Source: Kriegella sp963975415 (GTDB taxonomy: Bacteria; Bacteroidota; Bacteroidia; Flavobacteriales; Flavobacteriaceae). Taken from it: DNA of 64,000 nucleotides. The translations under genes were made by a program, and so were the position numbers. Numbering within the stretch: position 1 is the stretch's first letter; the number at the start of each line of letters is the position of its first letter. Shown one piece after another: positions 35,807-44,610 of the stretch. The notes beneath the pieces were generated by a model. The model did no database searches. It had not been told where the DNA came from and saw nothing but the letters and a program-made list of their open reading frames with translations. The DNA lies in NCBI RefSeq assembly GCF_963975415.1, contig NZ_CAXBGN010000010.1, positions 1 to 64,000 of the forward strand, given 5' to 3'.

Positions 35807-35814
35807 TATCTTTG
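35807..35814 (+). promoter_or_regulatory. -7 promoter box for mfd
   Basis: TATCTTTG is an exact TAnnTTTG match; -33 region at about 35786-35790 is weak. It predicts a transcript start near 35820, compatible with either candidate mfd start (35869 or 35926). Confidence 0.5.
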
Positions 35815-35868
35815 CAATTCAAAAATTGAAAAAGCCCTCATAGCAAAGGGTTAATTCGACCATACGAT

Positions 35869-38800
35869 TTGATCAGTTCAATAGAAACACGATCAAACCA
35901 TAGGGTTTCATTAAAATTTAAACGGTTGACCCCAGCTACGATTCAACAACTGTTCGAACAGTCTCCACAAACACGGAAACTGCGGAATGCTATTGCCCAA
36001 AATACCGCTCTCGATAAAAGCTTCGTGTTAAAAGGACTCACCGGTTCCTCATTGTCCTTTGTGTTATCGGATGTCTTTTTGAATTCGGAATTTCCTTTTT
36101 TACTAATTTTCGATAATAAGGAAGAAGCGGCCTACTATTTAAACGATCTCGAACAGATGATTGGGGAAAAAGACGTGCTCTTCTACCCCGGAAGCTACCG
36201 TCGACCGTATCAAATCGAGGAGACCGACAATGCCAATGTATTGTTGCGTGCAGAAGTATTGAACCGCATCAATTCCCGGAAGAAACCCGCAGTTATTGTC
36301 ACCTATCCTGATGCACTTTTTGAAAAGGTCGTTACCCGAAAAGAGCTTGATAAGAATACGCTCAAAATAAAGTTGGACGATTCCATTTCACTCGATTTTC
36401 TAAACGAGGTGCTTTTTGAGTATCGGTTCAAGCGAGTCGATTTTGTTACCGAGCCCGGGGAATTTTCGGTTCGAGGAGGTATTGTCGATGTATTCTCATT
36501 CTCGCACGACGAGCCCTACCGCCTTGAATTTTTTGGCGACGAAGTCGATAGCATCCGTACTTTTGATGTAGAAACACAACTTTCTACAAACAAAGTCACT
36601 AAAATTACCATCATACCCAATGTAGAGAACAAGTTTTCAAACGAGTCCCGAGAAAGCTTCCTTAAATACATCCCGGAAAAAACAGTGGTGTTCGGAAAAA
36701 ATACCGACTTGATCTATGACCGGCTAGATTCATTCTTTCAAAAAGCCGAGGAGGCATTTGGTAAGCTTTCATCAGAAATAAAACATGCCGAGCCCGAAGC
36801 GCTTTTTGTAAATTCAAAACTACTTCGAAGTCAGTTGCAGCAGTTTTCAGTAATTGAAGTAGGCGGGGCTTCAACCACCCTAAACTCTCTGAATGGCGAC
36901 CAAAATGTGGCCACAAGAGACAGCCGCAGTGACATTATCGAATTCCGTACAAAGCCCCAACCAGCCTTCAACAAAAAATTCGACTTGTTGATTGACAACC
37001 TCAACAGTAACCACAAAGAAGGCTATTCAAATTATATATGCTGCGCATCGGAACAACAGGCGAAACGGTTTCATGATATTTTTGACGAAGTTGGGCACGA
37101 CGTACATTATAAAACCTTGGTTTTCCCATTGTATCAGGGATTCGTTTCCGAAGACCTTAAGCTCGTCTGTTACACGGATCACCAAATTTTTGAGCGCTAT
37201 CATAAATTCCACCTTAAAAACGGATACGCCAAAAAACAGGCCATTACACTCAAAGACCTCAACAAACTTGAAATTGGTGACTATGTAACCCATATCGATC
37301 ACGGTATCGGAAAATTCGGGGGACTTCAAAAAATAGATGTCGAGGGCAAAAAACAGGAAGCCATTAAATTGATGTATGGCGAACGTGATATTCTATATGT
37401 CAGTATTCACTCGCTACATAAGATTTCGAAATTCAACGGAAAAGACGGTGCCCCTCCCAAAATTTATAAATTGGGTTCCGCTGCATGGAAGAAATTAAAG
37501 CAAAAAACAAAAACCAGGGTTAAGAAAATAGCGTTCGACCTTATAAAGGTTTATGCCAAGCGACGCTTACAAAAAGGGTTTCAGTACGACCCCGATAGTT
37601 ACCTGCAATACGAATTGGAAGCTTCTTTTATTTATGAAGACACCCCCGATCAGACCAAGGCCACAGAAGATATTAAAAAAGATATGCAGAGTGAACGCCC
37701 CATGGACCGGCTGGTCTGTGGTGATGTAGGCTTTGGAAAGACCGAAGTTGCGATTCGAGCGGCATTCAAGGCCGTCGACAACGGCAAGCAAGTTGCCGTT
37801 CTCGTACCTACCACGATTTTAGCCTTTCAGCACCAACGTACTTTTGCCGAGCGACTTAGCGATATGCCGGTAACGGTCGATTACCTGAACCGTTTTCGAA
37901 CACCCAAGGAGAAAAAGGAAACACTCGAAAATTTAGCGGCAGGTAAGGTCGATATTATTATTGGTACCCACCAGCTGGTCAATAAAAATGTGCAGTTCAA
38001 AGATTTGGGGTTATTGATTGTCGACGAGGAACAGAAATTTGGGGTTTCAGTCAAAGACAAGCTTAAATCGATAAAGCAAAATGTCGATGTTTTGACGCTT
38101 ACCGCCACGCCCATACCCAGAACCTTACAATTTAGTTTAATGGCGGCCCGCGACCTATCGGTCATTAATACCCCACCACCAAACCGATACCCTATCGAAA
38201 GTGAAGTCATTCGTTTTTCCGAAGAAACCATTCGCGATGCGGTACAATACGAAATTCAACGGGGCGGACAGGTATTTTTTATACATAACCGAATCGAAAA
38301 CATCAAAGAAGTAGCTGGTATGCTACAACGGTTGGTGCCCGATGCCAAAATAGGAATTGGCCACGGTCAAATGGACGGCAAAAAACTAGAAGCCCTAATG
38401 CTGGGCTTTATCAATGGCGAATTTGACGTCTTGGTTTCCACGACTATTGTAGAGAGTGGGCTTGACGTTACCAACGCGAATACCATTTTCATCAATAACG
38501 CGAACAACTTCGGGTTAAGCGACCTTCATCAAATGCGGGGCCGCGTAGGTCGAAGCAACAAAAAGGCGTTCTGTTATTTTATTACCCCCCCTTTTCATAT
38601 GATGACCAGCGAGGCACAAAAACGAATTCAGGCACTTGAGCAGTTTACCGAACTAGGCAGTGGTTTCAACATTGCCATGAAAGACCTTGAAATTCGGGGT
38701 GCGGGTGATTTACTAGGGGGCGAACAAAGCGGTTTTATCAATGAAATAGGTTTCGACGCCTACCAGAAAATTTTGGCGGAAGCCATTGACGAACTTAAAG

Positions 38801-39339
38801 AAAATGAGTTTAAGGAACTGTACGAAGAAGTCGAAGGCCCTCACGAGAAGGTCTTTGTAAAAGAAACACAAATCGATTCAGACTTTGAGCTGCTCTTCCC
38901 CGACGATTATATTAATAATATCACGGAGCGCCTAAATCGCTATACCGAACTGAACCAAGTTAAAGACGAAGCGGGACTGCAGAAATTCGAGGCCGAACTA
39001 ATCGACCGTTTTGGAGAGCTGCCCTCGCAGGTCGAAGACCTCATGAATTCCGTACGCATTAAATGGATTGCCAATGGCATCGGGTTGGAAAAAGTAGTTA
39101 TGAAAAAAGGAAAGCTCATTGGCTATTTCATCTCAGACCAACAATCGGCTTTCTACCAAAGCCCCGGTTTTATGAAAGTAATGCGGTTTGTTCAAAGCCA
39201 ACCACAACTTTGTAAGGTAAAGGAAAAGCAAACTCGTAACGGACTGCGATTATTATTGGTATTTGAGCGCATCACTTCTGTTGACAAGGCACTTAAGGCC
39301 ATGGCTCCTTTTGAGCAACAAATGGCCACAGTTTCGTAG
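35869..39339 (+). CDS. mfd: Transcription-repair coupling factor
   Basis: Mfd removes RNA polymerase stalled at DNA lesions and recruits the UvrAB repair machinery. 1156 residues, full length. Order: UvrB-like N-terminal region (EDVLFYPGSYRRPYQ-type segment and GGIVDVFSFSHDEPYRLEFFGDEVDSI), RNA-polymerase-interacting CarD-like domain near 465-525 (YVTHIDHGIGKFGGLQ), helicase core with Walker A GDVGFGKTEVA near 618-628, DEEQ near 718, TATPIPRTL, and the C-terminal TRCF domain near 1020-1125. The only near-start codons are TTG at 35869 and at 35926; no ATG is in frame, so the first residues are uncertain by 19 positions. Confidence 0.95.
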   Translation: MISSIETRSNHRVSLKFKRLTPATIQQLFEQSPQTRKLRNAIAQNTALDKSFVLKGLTGSSLSFVLSDVFLNSEFPFLLIFDNKEEAAYYLNDLEQMIGEKDVLFYPGSYRRPYQIEETDNANVLLRAEVLNRINSRKKPAVIVTYPDALFEKVVTRKELDKNTLKIKLDDSISLDFLNEVLFEYRFKRVDFVTEPGEFSVRGGIVDVFSFSHDEPYRLEFFGDEVDSIRTFDVETQLSTNKVTKITIIPNVENKFSNESRESFLKYIPEKTVVFGKNTDLIYDRLDSFFQKAEEAFGKLSSEIKHAEPEALFVNSKLLRSQLQQFSVIEVGGASTTLNSLNGDQNVATRDSRSDIIEFRTKPQPAFNKKFDLLIDNLNSNHKEGYSNYICCASEQQAKRFHDIFDEVGHDVHYKTLVFPLYQGFVSEDLKLVCYTDHQIFERYHKFHLKNGYAKKQAITLKDLNKLEIGDYVTHIDHGIGKFGGLQKIDVEGKKQEAIKLMYGERDILYVSIHSLHKISKFNGKDGAPPKIYKLGSAAWKKLKQKTKTRVKKIAFDLIKVYAKRRLQKGFQYDPDSYLQYELEASFIYEDTPDQTKATEDIKKDMQSERPMDRLVCGDVGFGKTEVAIRAAFKAVDNGKQVAVLVPTTILAFQHQRTFAERLSDMPVTVDYLNRFRTPKEKKETLENLAAGKVDIIIGTHQLVNKNVQFKDLGLLIVDEEQKFGVSVKDKLKSIKQNVDVLTLTATPIPRTLQFSLMAARDLSVINTPPPNRYPIESEVIRFSEETIRDAVQYEIQRGGQVFFIHNRIENIKEVAGMLQRLVPDAKIGIGHGQMDGKKLEALMLGFINGEFDVLVSTTIVESGLDVTNANTIFINNANNFGLSDLHQMRGRVGRSNKKAFCYFITPPFHMMTSEAQKRIQALEQFTELGSGFNIAMKDLEIRGAGDLLGGEQSGFINEIGFDAYQKILAEAIDELKENEFKELYEEVEGPHEKVFVKETQIDSDFELLFPDDYINNITERLNRYTELNQVKDEAGLQKFEAELIDRFGELPSQVEDLMNSVRIKWIANGIGLEKVVMKKGKLIGYFISDQQSAFYQSPGFMKVMRFVQSQPQLCKVKEKQTRNGLRLLLVFERITSVDKALKAMAPFEQQMATVS

Positions 39340-39436
39340 CTCATAATTCACTTTCGAACCACAGCATAGTTTTACTTTGTTTTTTTGTATATTTTTAGAA
39401 AGGTGATTCTTCAATCACTTTATAAATAATTCGACC

Positions 39437-40402
39437 ATGGGGCTCACCAGAATAAAATCGATTTTCCTAGTATCCTTAATTTTAGTTTTTTTCACTTTCT
39501 GTACTGGACCCGTATCAAAACCCCGTGTTTTGATTTCTACCGATATCGGGGGAAGTGACCCCGATGACTTTCAGTCTATGGTGCATCTTTTATTGTATGC
39601 GGACACTTTAGATATTGTTGGCTTGATATCTTCTCCACCCCACGAAGGTAGGAAAGCACATATTTTAGAAGCTATCGACGCGTATGGGCAAGATTATCCA
39701 AAATTAAAAAAACGGTCTCCAAACTATCCATCGCCAGATTATCTCAGATCCATTACTTCGCAGGGAGCTATTGACCCTCAGAAATCCGACAACCCTGATA
39801 CAAATCTTAGCGAAGGGGCACAATACATCATCGACGAAGCTAAAAAAGGCGATTCAAGACCGCTTTACATTCTGGTGTGGGGTTCGATAACCGATGTCGC
39901 CCAGGCACTACAGGCCGCGCCCGAAATAAAATCAAAAATACGGGTGTATTTTATTGGGTCTTGGAACACCAAACAAGATCCACTCGCTCGAGACTACGTG
40001 TATAACGAACATCCCGACCTCTGGTTTATAGAAAGTAATTCGACGTTTCGTGGTATGTATATGGGCGGATATCAAGAAAAGGATTATGGAAACGAAAGCT
40101 TTGTATGGTCTAACGTAAAAGATAAGGGGGCTTTGGGAAATCTTTTCTACCAACAGAAAAAAGATATTAAAATGGGTGACACGCCCTCAGTGCTCTACAT
40201 GCTCAACGGCGACCCCGAAAACCCCGAATCGGAAAGCTGGGGAGGACGCTTTCAAAGAACCGACCATGGCCCTAATTACTTTACAGACCTGCAACAACCC
40301 GAATACCAAGAAAACGACAGGCCCGGAGCAAAAACCGTAAACCGATGGCGCCGGGAGTATCTCGACGATTGGAAAAAAAGGCAAAGTGTTCTTTTAAAGT
40401 AA
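39437..40402 (+). CDS. DUF1593 nucleoside hydrolase-like protein, probable lipoprotein
   Basis: 321 residues. The N-terminus MGLTRIKSIFLVSLILVFFTFCTGP is a leader with a possible lipobox (FTFC). The catalytic-type acidic motif STDIGGSDPDDFQSMVHLL resembles the calcium-binding DxDxxxDD motif of nucleoside hydrolases; WGGRFQRTDHGPNYFTD follows near the C-terminus. Close relatives are the N-terminal domain of Sde182-type proteins of carbohydrate degraders. Substrate unknown; perhaps a glycoside. A short stem-loop (39399-39421) lies directly before the gene. A Gfo/Idh oxidoreductase gene follows, hinting at sugar metabolism. Confidence 0.85.
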   Translation: MGLTRIKSIFLVSLILVFFTFCTGPVSKPRVLISTDIGGSDPDDFQSMVHLLLYADTLDIVGLISSPPHEGRKAHILEAIDAYGQDYPKLKKRSPNYPSPDYLRSITSQGAIDPQKSDNPDTNLSEGAQYIIDEAKKGDSRPLYILVWGSITDVAQALQAAPEIKSKIRVYFIGSWNTKQDPLARDYVYNEHPDLWFIESNSTFRGMYMGGYQEKDYGNESFVWSNVKDKGALGNLFYQQKKDIKMGDTPSVLYMLNGDPENPESESWGGRFQRTDHGPNYFTDLQQPEYQENDRPGAKTVNRWRREYLDDWKKRQSVLLK

Positions 40403-40514
40403 CTTTCCTTCATTTTCCATGATGGCTCACCCCTACCAAATTTAGTAGCTACGGCATACGACCATAGGTTTTATGAATGGCTTTGTCTATATTTAGCTAA
40501 ACCTAAGAACCTAT

Positions 40515-41801
40515 ATGAAATCAAATCACAACCCACGTAGACAATTCGTAAAACAAAGTAGCCTCGGAGCTTTAGGCCTTACCTTATTGCCCTCGATATA
40601 TGGCCAAGTAGCCCCAAGTGATCGTTTGAGGGTCGCCCACATTGGCCTGGGAGGCATGGGTAACAATCATATGAAGTGGTTTGCCGGTCTGCCTGAAGTC
40701 GATGTAGTAGCCCTTTGTGATGTCGATGAACAGCATCTGGCATCTACCCTAAAAACACTGAAAACGCTGCAACCTGGTAAAAAAGTGGACGGTTATGGCG
40801 ATTTCAGACACATTCTAGACCGAAGCGATATCGACGCCATTACCTGTGCGACCCCCGACCACTGGCACGCCCAGATTGCAACGTTGGCCTTTCAAGCCGG
40901 TAAAGATGTCTATGGTGAAAAACCCCTGTCATATGATGTAAGGGAAGGGCAATTGATGCTTAAAAACCAAGAGAAGCACAACCGTATTTTTCAATTAGGC
41001 ACACAGATACACGCGACAGATAACTACCACCGTGTTGTTGAAATCATTCAAGCCGGTGCCATTGGCAAGGTTCATACCGTTCGTTTATGGAAAAACGATG
41101 GATCACCCGATTTGGGCCACCCCAAAAGTGTGGCGGTACCAAAAGGGCTGAACTGGGACATGTGGCTCGGACCAGCGCCCTATGTAGATTATATACCTGA
41201 GCGCTGCCATTTTACTTATCGCTACTTTTTGGACTATTCGGGAGGAATGTTTGCCGATTTTTGGTGCCATATCGCCGATGTGGCCTTTTGGGCGCTCAAA
41301 CCCAAGGGCTTAAAGAGCATAGCAGCCCGAGGGGAAGCAGCTGCGGGAATTTCCGACACCCCGAAATGGATCGATATCGATTATGAATTCGAGGATTTGA
41401 ACTTGCACTGGTCAACAACACCACCAAACGTTCCCGGAGCCCAAGAAATGGGTATCGGAGCTTATTTTGAAGGGGACAAAGGTACCTTGATCTGTGATTA
41501 CAACAACCGCAAAATTACCATCAATGGGGAGACGGTCACTGATATTCCGGAAGTACCAAAAAGTATTCCCCGTTCCCCGGGACACCAGCAGAATTTTGTC
41601 GATGCCGTAAAGTCTAGAACCGTGCCCGAATCAAATCTGGCCTATGCCCGAGAAATGACCCTGCCGATGCATTTAGGGCTAATTTCATGGCGATTGGGAA
41701 GAAAACTCCAATGGAACCCCGATAAAGAAAAATTTATTGGCGATTCAGAGGCCAATGCCCTATTGTCGCGCAAGGCTCGAAAAAAATGGCGATTGGTATA
41801 A
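40515..41801 (+). CDS. Gfo/Idh/MocA family oxidoreductase, Tat-type leader
   Basis: 428-residue NAD(P)-dependent oxidoreductase of the glucose-fructose oxidoreductase family. The leader NPRRQFVKQSSLGALGLTLL carries a twin-arginine pair, suggesting folded export to the periplasm. The Rossmann motif AHIGLGGMGNNHMKWFAG is next, followed by the diagnostic GKDVYGEKPLSYDVREG (EKP) and the C-terminal CHIADVAFWALKPKG. Such secreted oxidoreductases in Bacteroidota act on sugars or glycosides, including removal or modification of polysaccharide units; the specific substrate is not visible. Flanked by DUF1593 and NTF2-like genes. Confidence 0.88.
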   Translation: MKSNHNPRRQFVKQSSLGALGLTLLPSIYGQVAPSDRLRVAHIGLGGMGNNHMKWFAGLPEVDVVALCDVDEQHLASTLKTLKTLQPGKKVDGYGDFRHILDRSDIDAITCATPDHWHAQIATLAFQAGKDVYGEKPLSYDVREGQLMLKNQEKHNRIFQLGTQIHATDNYHRVVEIIQAGAIGKVHTVRLWKNDGSPDLGHPKSVAVPKGLNWDMWLGPAPYVDYIPERCHFTYRYFLDYSGGMFADFWCHIADVAFWALKPKGLKSIAARGEAAAGISDTPKWIDIDYEFEDLNLHWSTTPPNVPGAQEMGIGAYFEGDKGTLICDYNNRKITINGETVTDIPEVPKSIPRSPGHQQNFVDAVKSRTVPESNLAYAREMTLPMHLGLISWRLGRKLQWNPDKEKFIGDSEANALLSRKARKKWRLV

Positions 41802-41839
41802 AAAAGTAATTCTTTTTCTAAGTTATAATAATCCCCCTT

Positions 41840-42295
41840 ATGAAAAAACAACTGATCTGGGTCTCGTACACAATACTCCTACTAATACTAACGGGTGCGT
41901 GCGCCCAAGTAGACACTACAAAAAATGAACAAGAAAAAGCGATTATCGCTCTAATTGCCGAATATGCCCAGGTCAGGGAAACCAAAGATACCGTAGCATT
42001 AAAACAGCTATTAACCACCGAAGTCGACCAATTGGTTTCGACCGGGGAATGGCGTCGTGGTAAAAAAGGAGCATTGGAGGGCATGATGCGCAGTTCTAAC
42101 AGCAACCCGGGAGGCAGAACCCTAGCCGTTGAACATATTCGCTTTCTGAACGACCACACGGCCATCGCCGATGCGCGTTACGAAATACAAAATTCCGATG
42201 GTAATGTTCGAAAAATGTGGAGCACTTTTATTGTGATTTCTGAGGAAGGTCGTTGGAAAATCACTGCCATTCGTAATATGTTACCAAAGCGTTAG
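41840..42295 (+). CDS. Secreted NTF2/SnoaL-like (DUF4440-type) protein
   Basis: 151 residues with an N-terminal leader whose lipobox-like end is ILTGACAQ, so probably a lipoprotein. The remainder looks like an NTF2-like fold: helix EKAIIALIAEYAQVRETKDTV, strand and loop WRRGKKGALEGMM, then strands IRFLNDHTAIADARYEI and WKITAIRNM. This fold appears in ketosteroid isomerases and in SgcJ/EcaC/DUF4440 proteins; no catalytic residue is evident. It follows the oxidoreductase gene in the same direction. Confidence 0.75.
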   Translation: MKKQLIWVSYTILLLILTGACAQVDTTKNEQEKAIIALIAEYAQVRETKDTVALKQLLTTEVDQLVSTGEWRRGKKGALEGMMRSSNSNPGGRTLAVEHIRFLNDHTAIADARYEIQNSDGNVRKMWSTFIVISEEGRWKITAIRNMLPKR

Positions 42296-42460
42296 GCGCA
42301 GCCGATTTTCTGAATTTTTAAGAGGTTTTGCTCCGCTATAGAATTGGGGTTAAAAATGGCATAATATCCCCCAGGGGCTTTGAATATCCATAGTGACATC
42401 TTAAATTTGAGCAAACCGAGACTAGCATCGTTCCAACAAGGGGCAAAAAATGCATCGCCT

Positions 42461-43309
42461 ATGAATTTTGAACCAAACCACTTATTGGAAGCAAAAACCC
42501 GGAGTGACCTCATCGCAATTGCGAAAAAAAATAACATTCCGATACACAAGACCTTAAAAAAGATAAGTTACGAGGAAGAACTGGCCGGCTTACAGGCCGA
42601 ATTGGTAAACCTCCAAAATTGGATCGTACAGCAAAAATTAAGGGTTGCCGTGCTATTTGAAGGAAGGGATGCATCAGGAAAAGGAGGTTCGATAAAACGG
42701 TTTAAAGAACACTTGAACCCCCGAACATCAAAAGTCGTTGCACTCACAAAACCTACCGACGTAGAACTGGGCCAATGGTATTTCAGACGCTATATAAAGG
42801 TATTGCCCAATGCCGGTGAAATCGCTTTTTTCGATAGAAGCTGGTACAATAGAGCGGTTGTAGAACCTGTGATGGGCTTTTGTTCCAAAGAACAATATAA
42901 AAAATTCATAGTGCAAGTTCCCGAATACGAACATTTGCTTTATGAGGATAACTTAAAACTGATCAAATTTTGGTTTTCCATATCGAAAAAGGAGCAAAAA
43001 AAGCGGTTTGAAGACCGGCTGAACAATCCTTTGAAAAGGTGGAAATACAGCCCAGTGGATATGAGAGGGCAGGAATTATGGGACAGCTACACGCACCATA
43101 AAGAAGAGATGTTCAGTAAGACACATACCAATTTTAGCCCGTGGGTAATCGTAAAAGCAAATGATAAAAAACAGGCCCGACTTGAAAGCATGCGGTACGT
43201 ACTATCGCAGTTCGATTATAAAAACAAGGGGGAATCAAAAGTTTCCCTATTGCCCGATCCGAATATCGTAATGCGTTACCACAGAAGTATTGTTCAGATC
43301 GACAAATAA
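42461..43309 (+). CDS. Polyphosphate kinase 2 (PPK2), first copy
   Basis: Cytosolic PPK2 enzyme that transfers phosphate between polyphosphate and nucleotides. Walker A is EGRDASGKGGSIKRF and Walker B/lid region FFDRSWYNRAVVEPVMGF, followed by the family segment KKEQKKRFEDRLNNPLKRWK. From the ATG at 42461 it has 282 residues; the open frame extends to a TTG at 42380, but the added 27 residues look unlike PPK2. Which nucleotide (GDP, ADP or AMP class) it uses is not clear. A second PPK2 follows at 43359. Confidence 0.92.
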   Translation: MNFEPNHLLEAKTRSDLIAIAKKNNIPIHKTLKKISYEEELAGLQAELVNLQNWIVQQKLRVAVLFEGRDASGKGGSIKRFKEHLNPRTSKVVALTKPTDVELGQWYFRRYIKVLPNAGEIAFFDRSWYNRAVVEPVMGFCSKEQYKKFIVQVPEYEHLLYEDNLKLIKFWFSISKKEQKKRFEDRLNNPLKRWKYSPVDMRGQELWDSYTHHKEEMFSKTHTNFSPWVIVKANDKKQARLESMRYVLSQFDYKNKGESKVSLLPDPNIVMRYHRSIVQIDK

Positions 43310-43358
43310 AGAATATATTGAACCCAACTAGCCTCACGATATTGTTAAGTGATTATTT

Positions 43359-44153
43359 ATGAGCAAACCGAAATTAAACAAAAAGGAAGTCGCCCTGCTC
43401 AACTCAAAGCTTGGCCTTCATGCGCTTTTAAAAAACAAAAAAGTCGACCTTCTTAAATCATTGGGTGAGGTAGAATACAATCTCGAACTACAAAAAAGGC
43501 AAGAAGAGCTGATAAAACTGCAGGCCTGGGCCATTGCGAACGATGAAAAAATCGTCATTATTTGTGAAGGTCGCGATGCCGCCGGAAAGGGCGGGGCAAT
43601 ACGAAGGTTCACACAGTACATCAATCCGAGACATTATAGAATCGTTGCCCTGAACGTTCCTACCGACGACGAAAGAAAACAATGGTTTTTTCAAAGATAC
43701 ATCAACCAATTACCCAAACCGGGCGAAATCGTATTTTTTGATAGAAGTTGGTACAACCGCGCCGTGGTAGAACCTGTAAATAATTTCTGTACCGAAAGTG
43801 AGTATGAGATTTTTATGTCGCAGGTAAACGATTTTGAAAAAATGATCATTCAATCGGGCACACACCTTATCAAACTCTATTTTTCCATCTCAAAAGAAGA
43901 ACAGGCAAAACGTTTTAAGGATATCAAAAAAGATCCTTTAAAACGTTGGAAAATGACGGCCGTTGACGAGCGGGCACAAGATCTGTGGGACGAATATAGT
44001 AAGTATAAAGAGCAAATGTTCGAAAAAACGAACGCGGGTCTCGCACCGTGGACCATTATCAGCGCCGATAAAAAACCAAGCGCCCGATTGAAGGCCATTT
44101 CACATGTTCTTAAAACGATTCCTTATCATAAAACACGAGATGAACCGGAGTAG
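43359..44153 (+). CDS. Polyphosphate kinase 2 (PPK2), second copy
   Basis: 264-residue PPK2 with Walker A EGRDAAGKGGAIRRF, Walker B FFDRSWYNRAVVEPV and the trailing EQAKRFKDIKKDPLKRWKM. It shares the overall order of the upstream copy but differs at many positions and lacks its N-terminal segment, so the pair are diverged paralogues, not a recent duplication. Two PPK2 enzymes in tandem could differ in phosphate acceptor (NMP versus NDP). It is followed by a terminator-like hairpin. Confidence 0.92.
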   Translation: MSKPKLNKKEVALLNSKLGLHALLKNKKVDLLKSLGEVEYNLELQKRQEELIKLQAWAIANDEKIVIICEGRDAAGKGGAIRRFTQYINPRHYRIVALNVPTDDERKQWFFQRYINQLPKPGEIVFFDRSWYNRAVVEPVNNFCTESEYEIFMSQVNDFEKMIIQSGTHLIKLYFSISKEEQAKRFKDIKKDPLKRWKMTAVDERAQDLWDEYSKYKEQMFEKTNAGLAPWTIISADKKPSARLKAISHVLKTIPYHKTRDEPE

Positions 44154-44203
44154 TAAACCACTGTAAAATTAATGCCATTTAAATTATTTCCGATAATTCA
44201 TAC

Positions 44204-44239
44204 AAAGCCTTTTTCTTTACTGAGGCTTTCTTGTTTTTC
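44204..44239 (+). terminator. Probable terminator after the PPK2 pair
   Basis: Perfect 7-bp stem AAAGCCT (44204-44210) with AGGCTTT (44223-44229), 12-base loop, then CTTGTTTTTC. Lies 51 bases after the second PPK2 stop. Confidence 0.55.
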
Positions 44240-44304
44240 AAAAGAATTTCAACATGCTTTTTTAAGTTTTTAAGCCCATTATGACGTAACAATAGTATTT
44301 GTGT

Positions 44305-44457
44305 GGGCTCCTCCCTTAGCCAAAGAGAGGTGTCCTGACGTTGATACCTCAGGGCGGAGGGTTTACTATTTAATACTTAAATCGGATTTTAGTGAATTAA
44401 ACTCCCCGACCTTGCCACAGCAAGCCTACACCTCTTTAAACAAAGATGAGAGTCTCC
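44305..44457. repeat. MITE-like inverted-repeat unit 1 (153 bp)
   Basis: The 457-base gap 44154-44610 contains no gene besides the terminator above. This unit begins GGGCTCCTCCC, has a first hairpin-like stem with CCAAAGAGAGG, a second stem, and the motif GGGCGGAGGGTTTA. After 33 bases a related half lies in the opposite orientation: AAACTCCCCGACCTTGCC to GAGAGTCTCC. The halves point at each other, so the unit has imperfect terminal inverted repeats. Another full unit of 152 bp is at 49224-49375. The rest of the gap shows nothing recognisable. Confidence 0.6.
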
Positions 44458-44610
44458 AAAACTACCCATTGTGCCATGAATCTAAATCAGGGCGAGATCC
44501 TCCTTATTAACAGCAATCTGTGCCTCCCTAAAACCAAATCGTTTAAAAAAATACAAGAATAATTCTTAATTTAATCCGCACTAACTCTTCCCTATTTTAG
44601 ACTAACAAAA

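Noticed and set aside
42380..42460. TTG-initiated extension of the first PPK2
   Set aside because: The 27 added residues are unlike PPK2 N-termini, while ATG 42461 gives a normal length.
44301..44510. 69-codon frame in the repeat-rich gap
   Set aside because: Covers repeat unit 1 and its flank; no start context or protein-like pattern; explained by the repeat.
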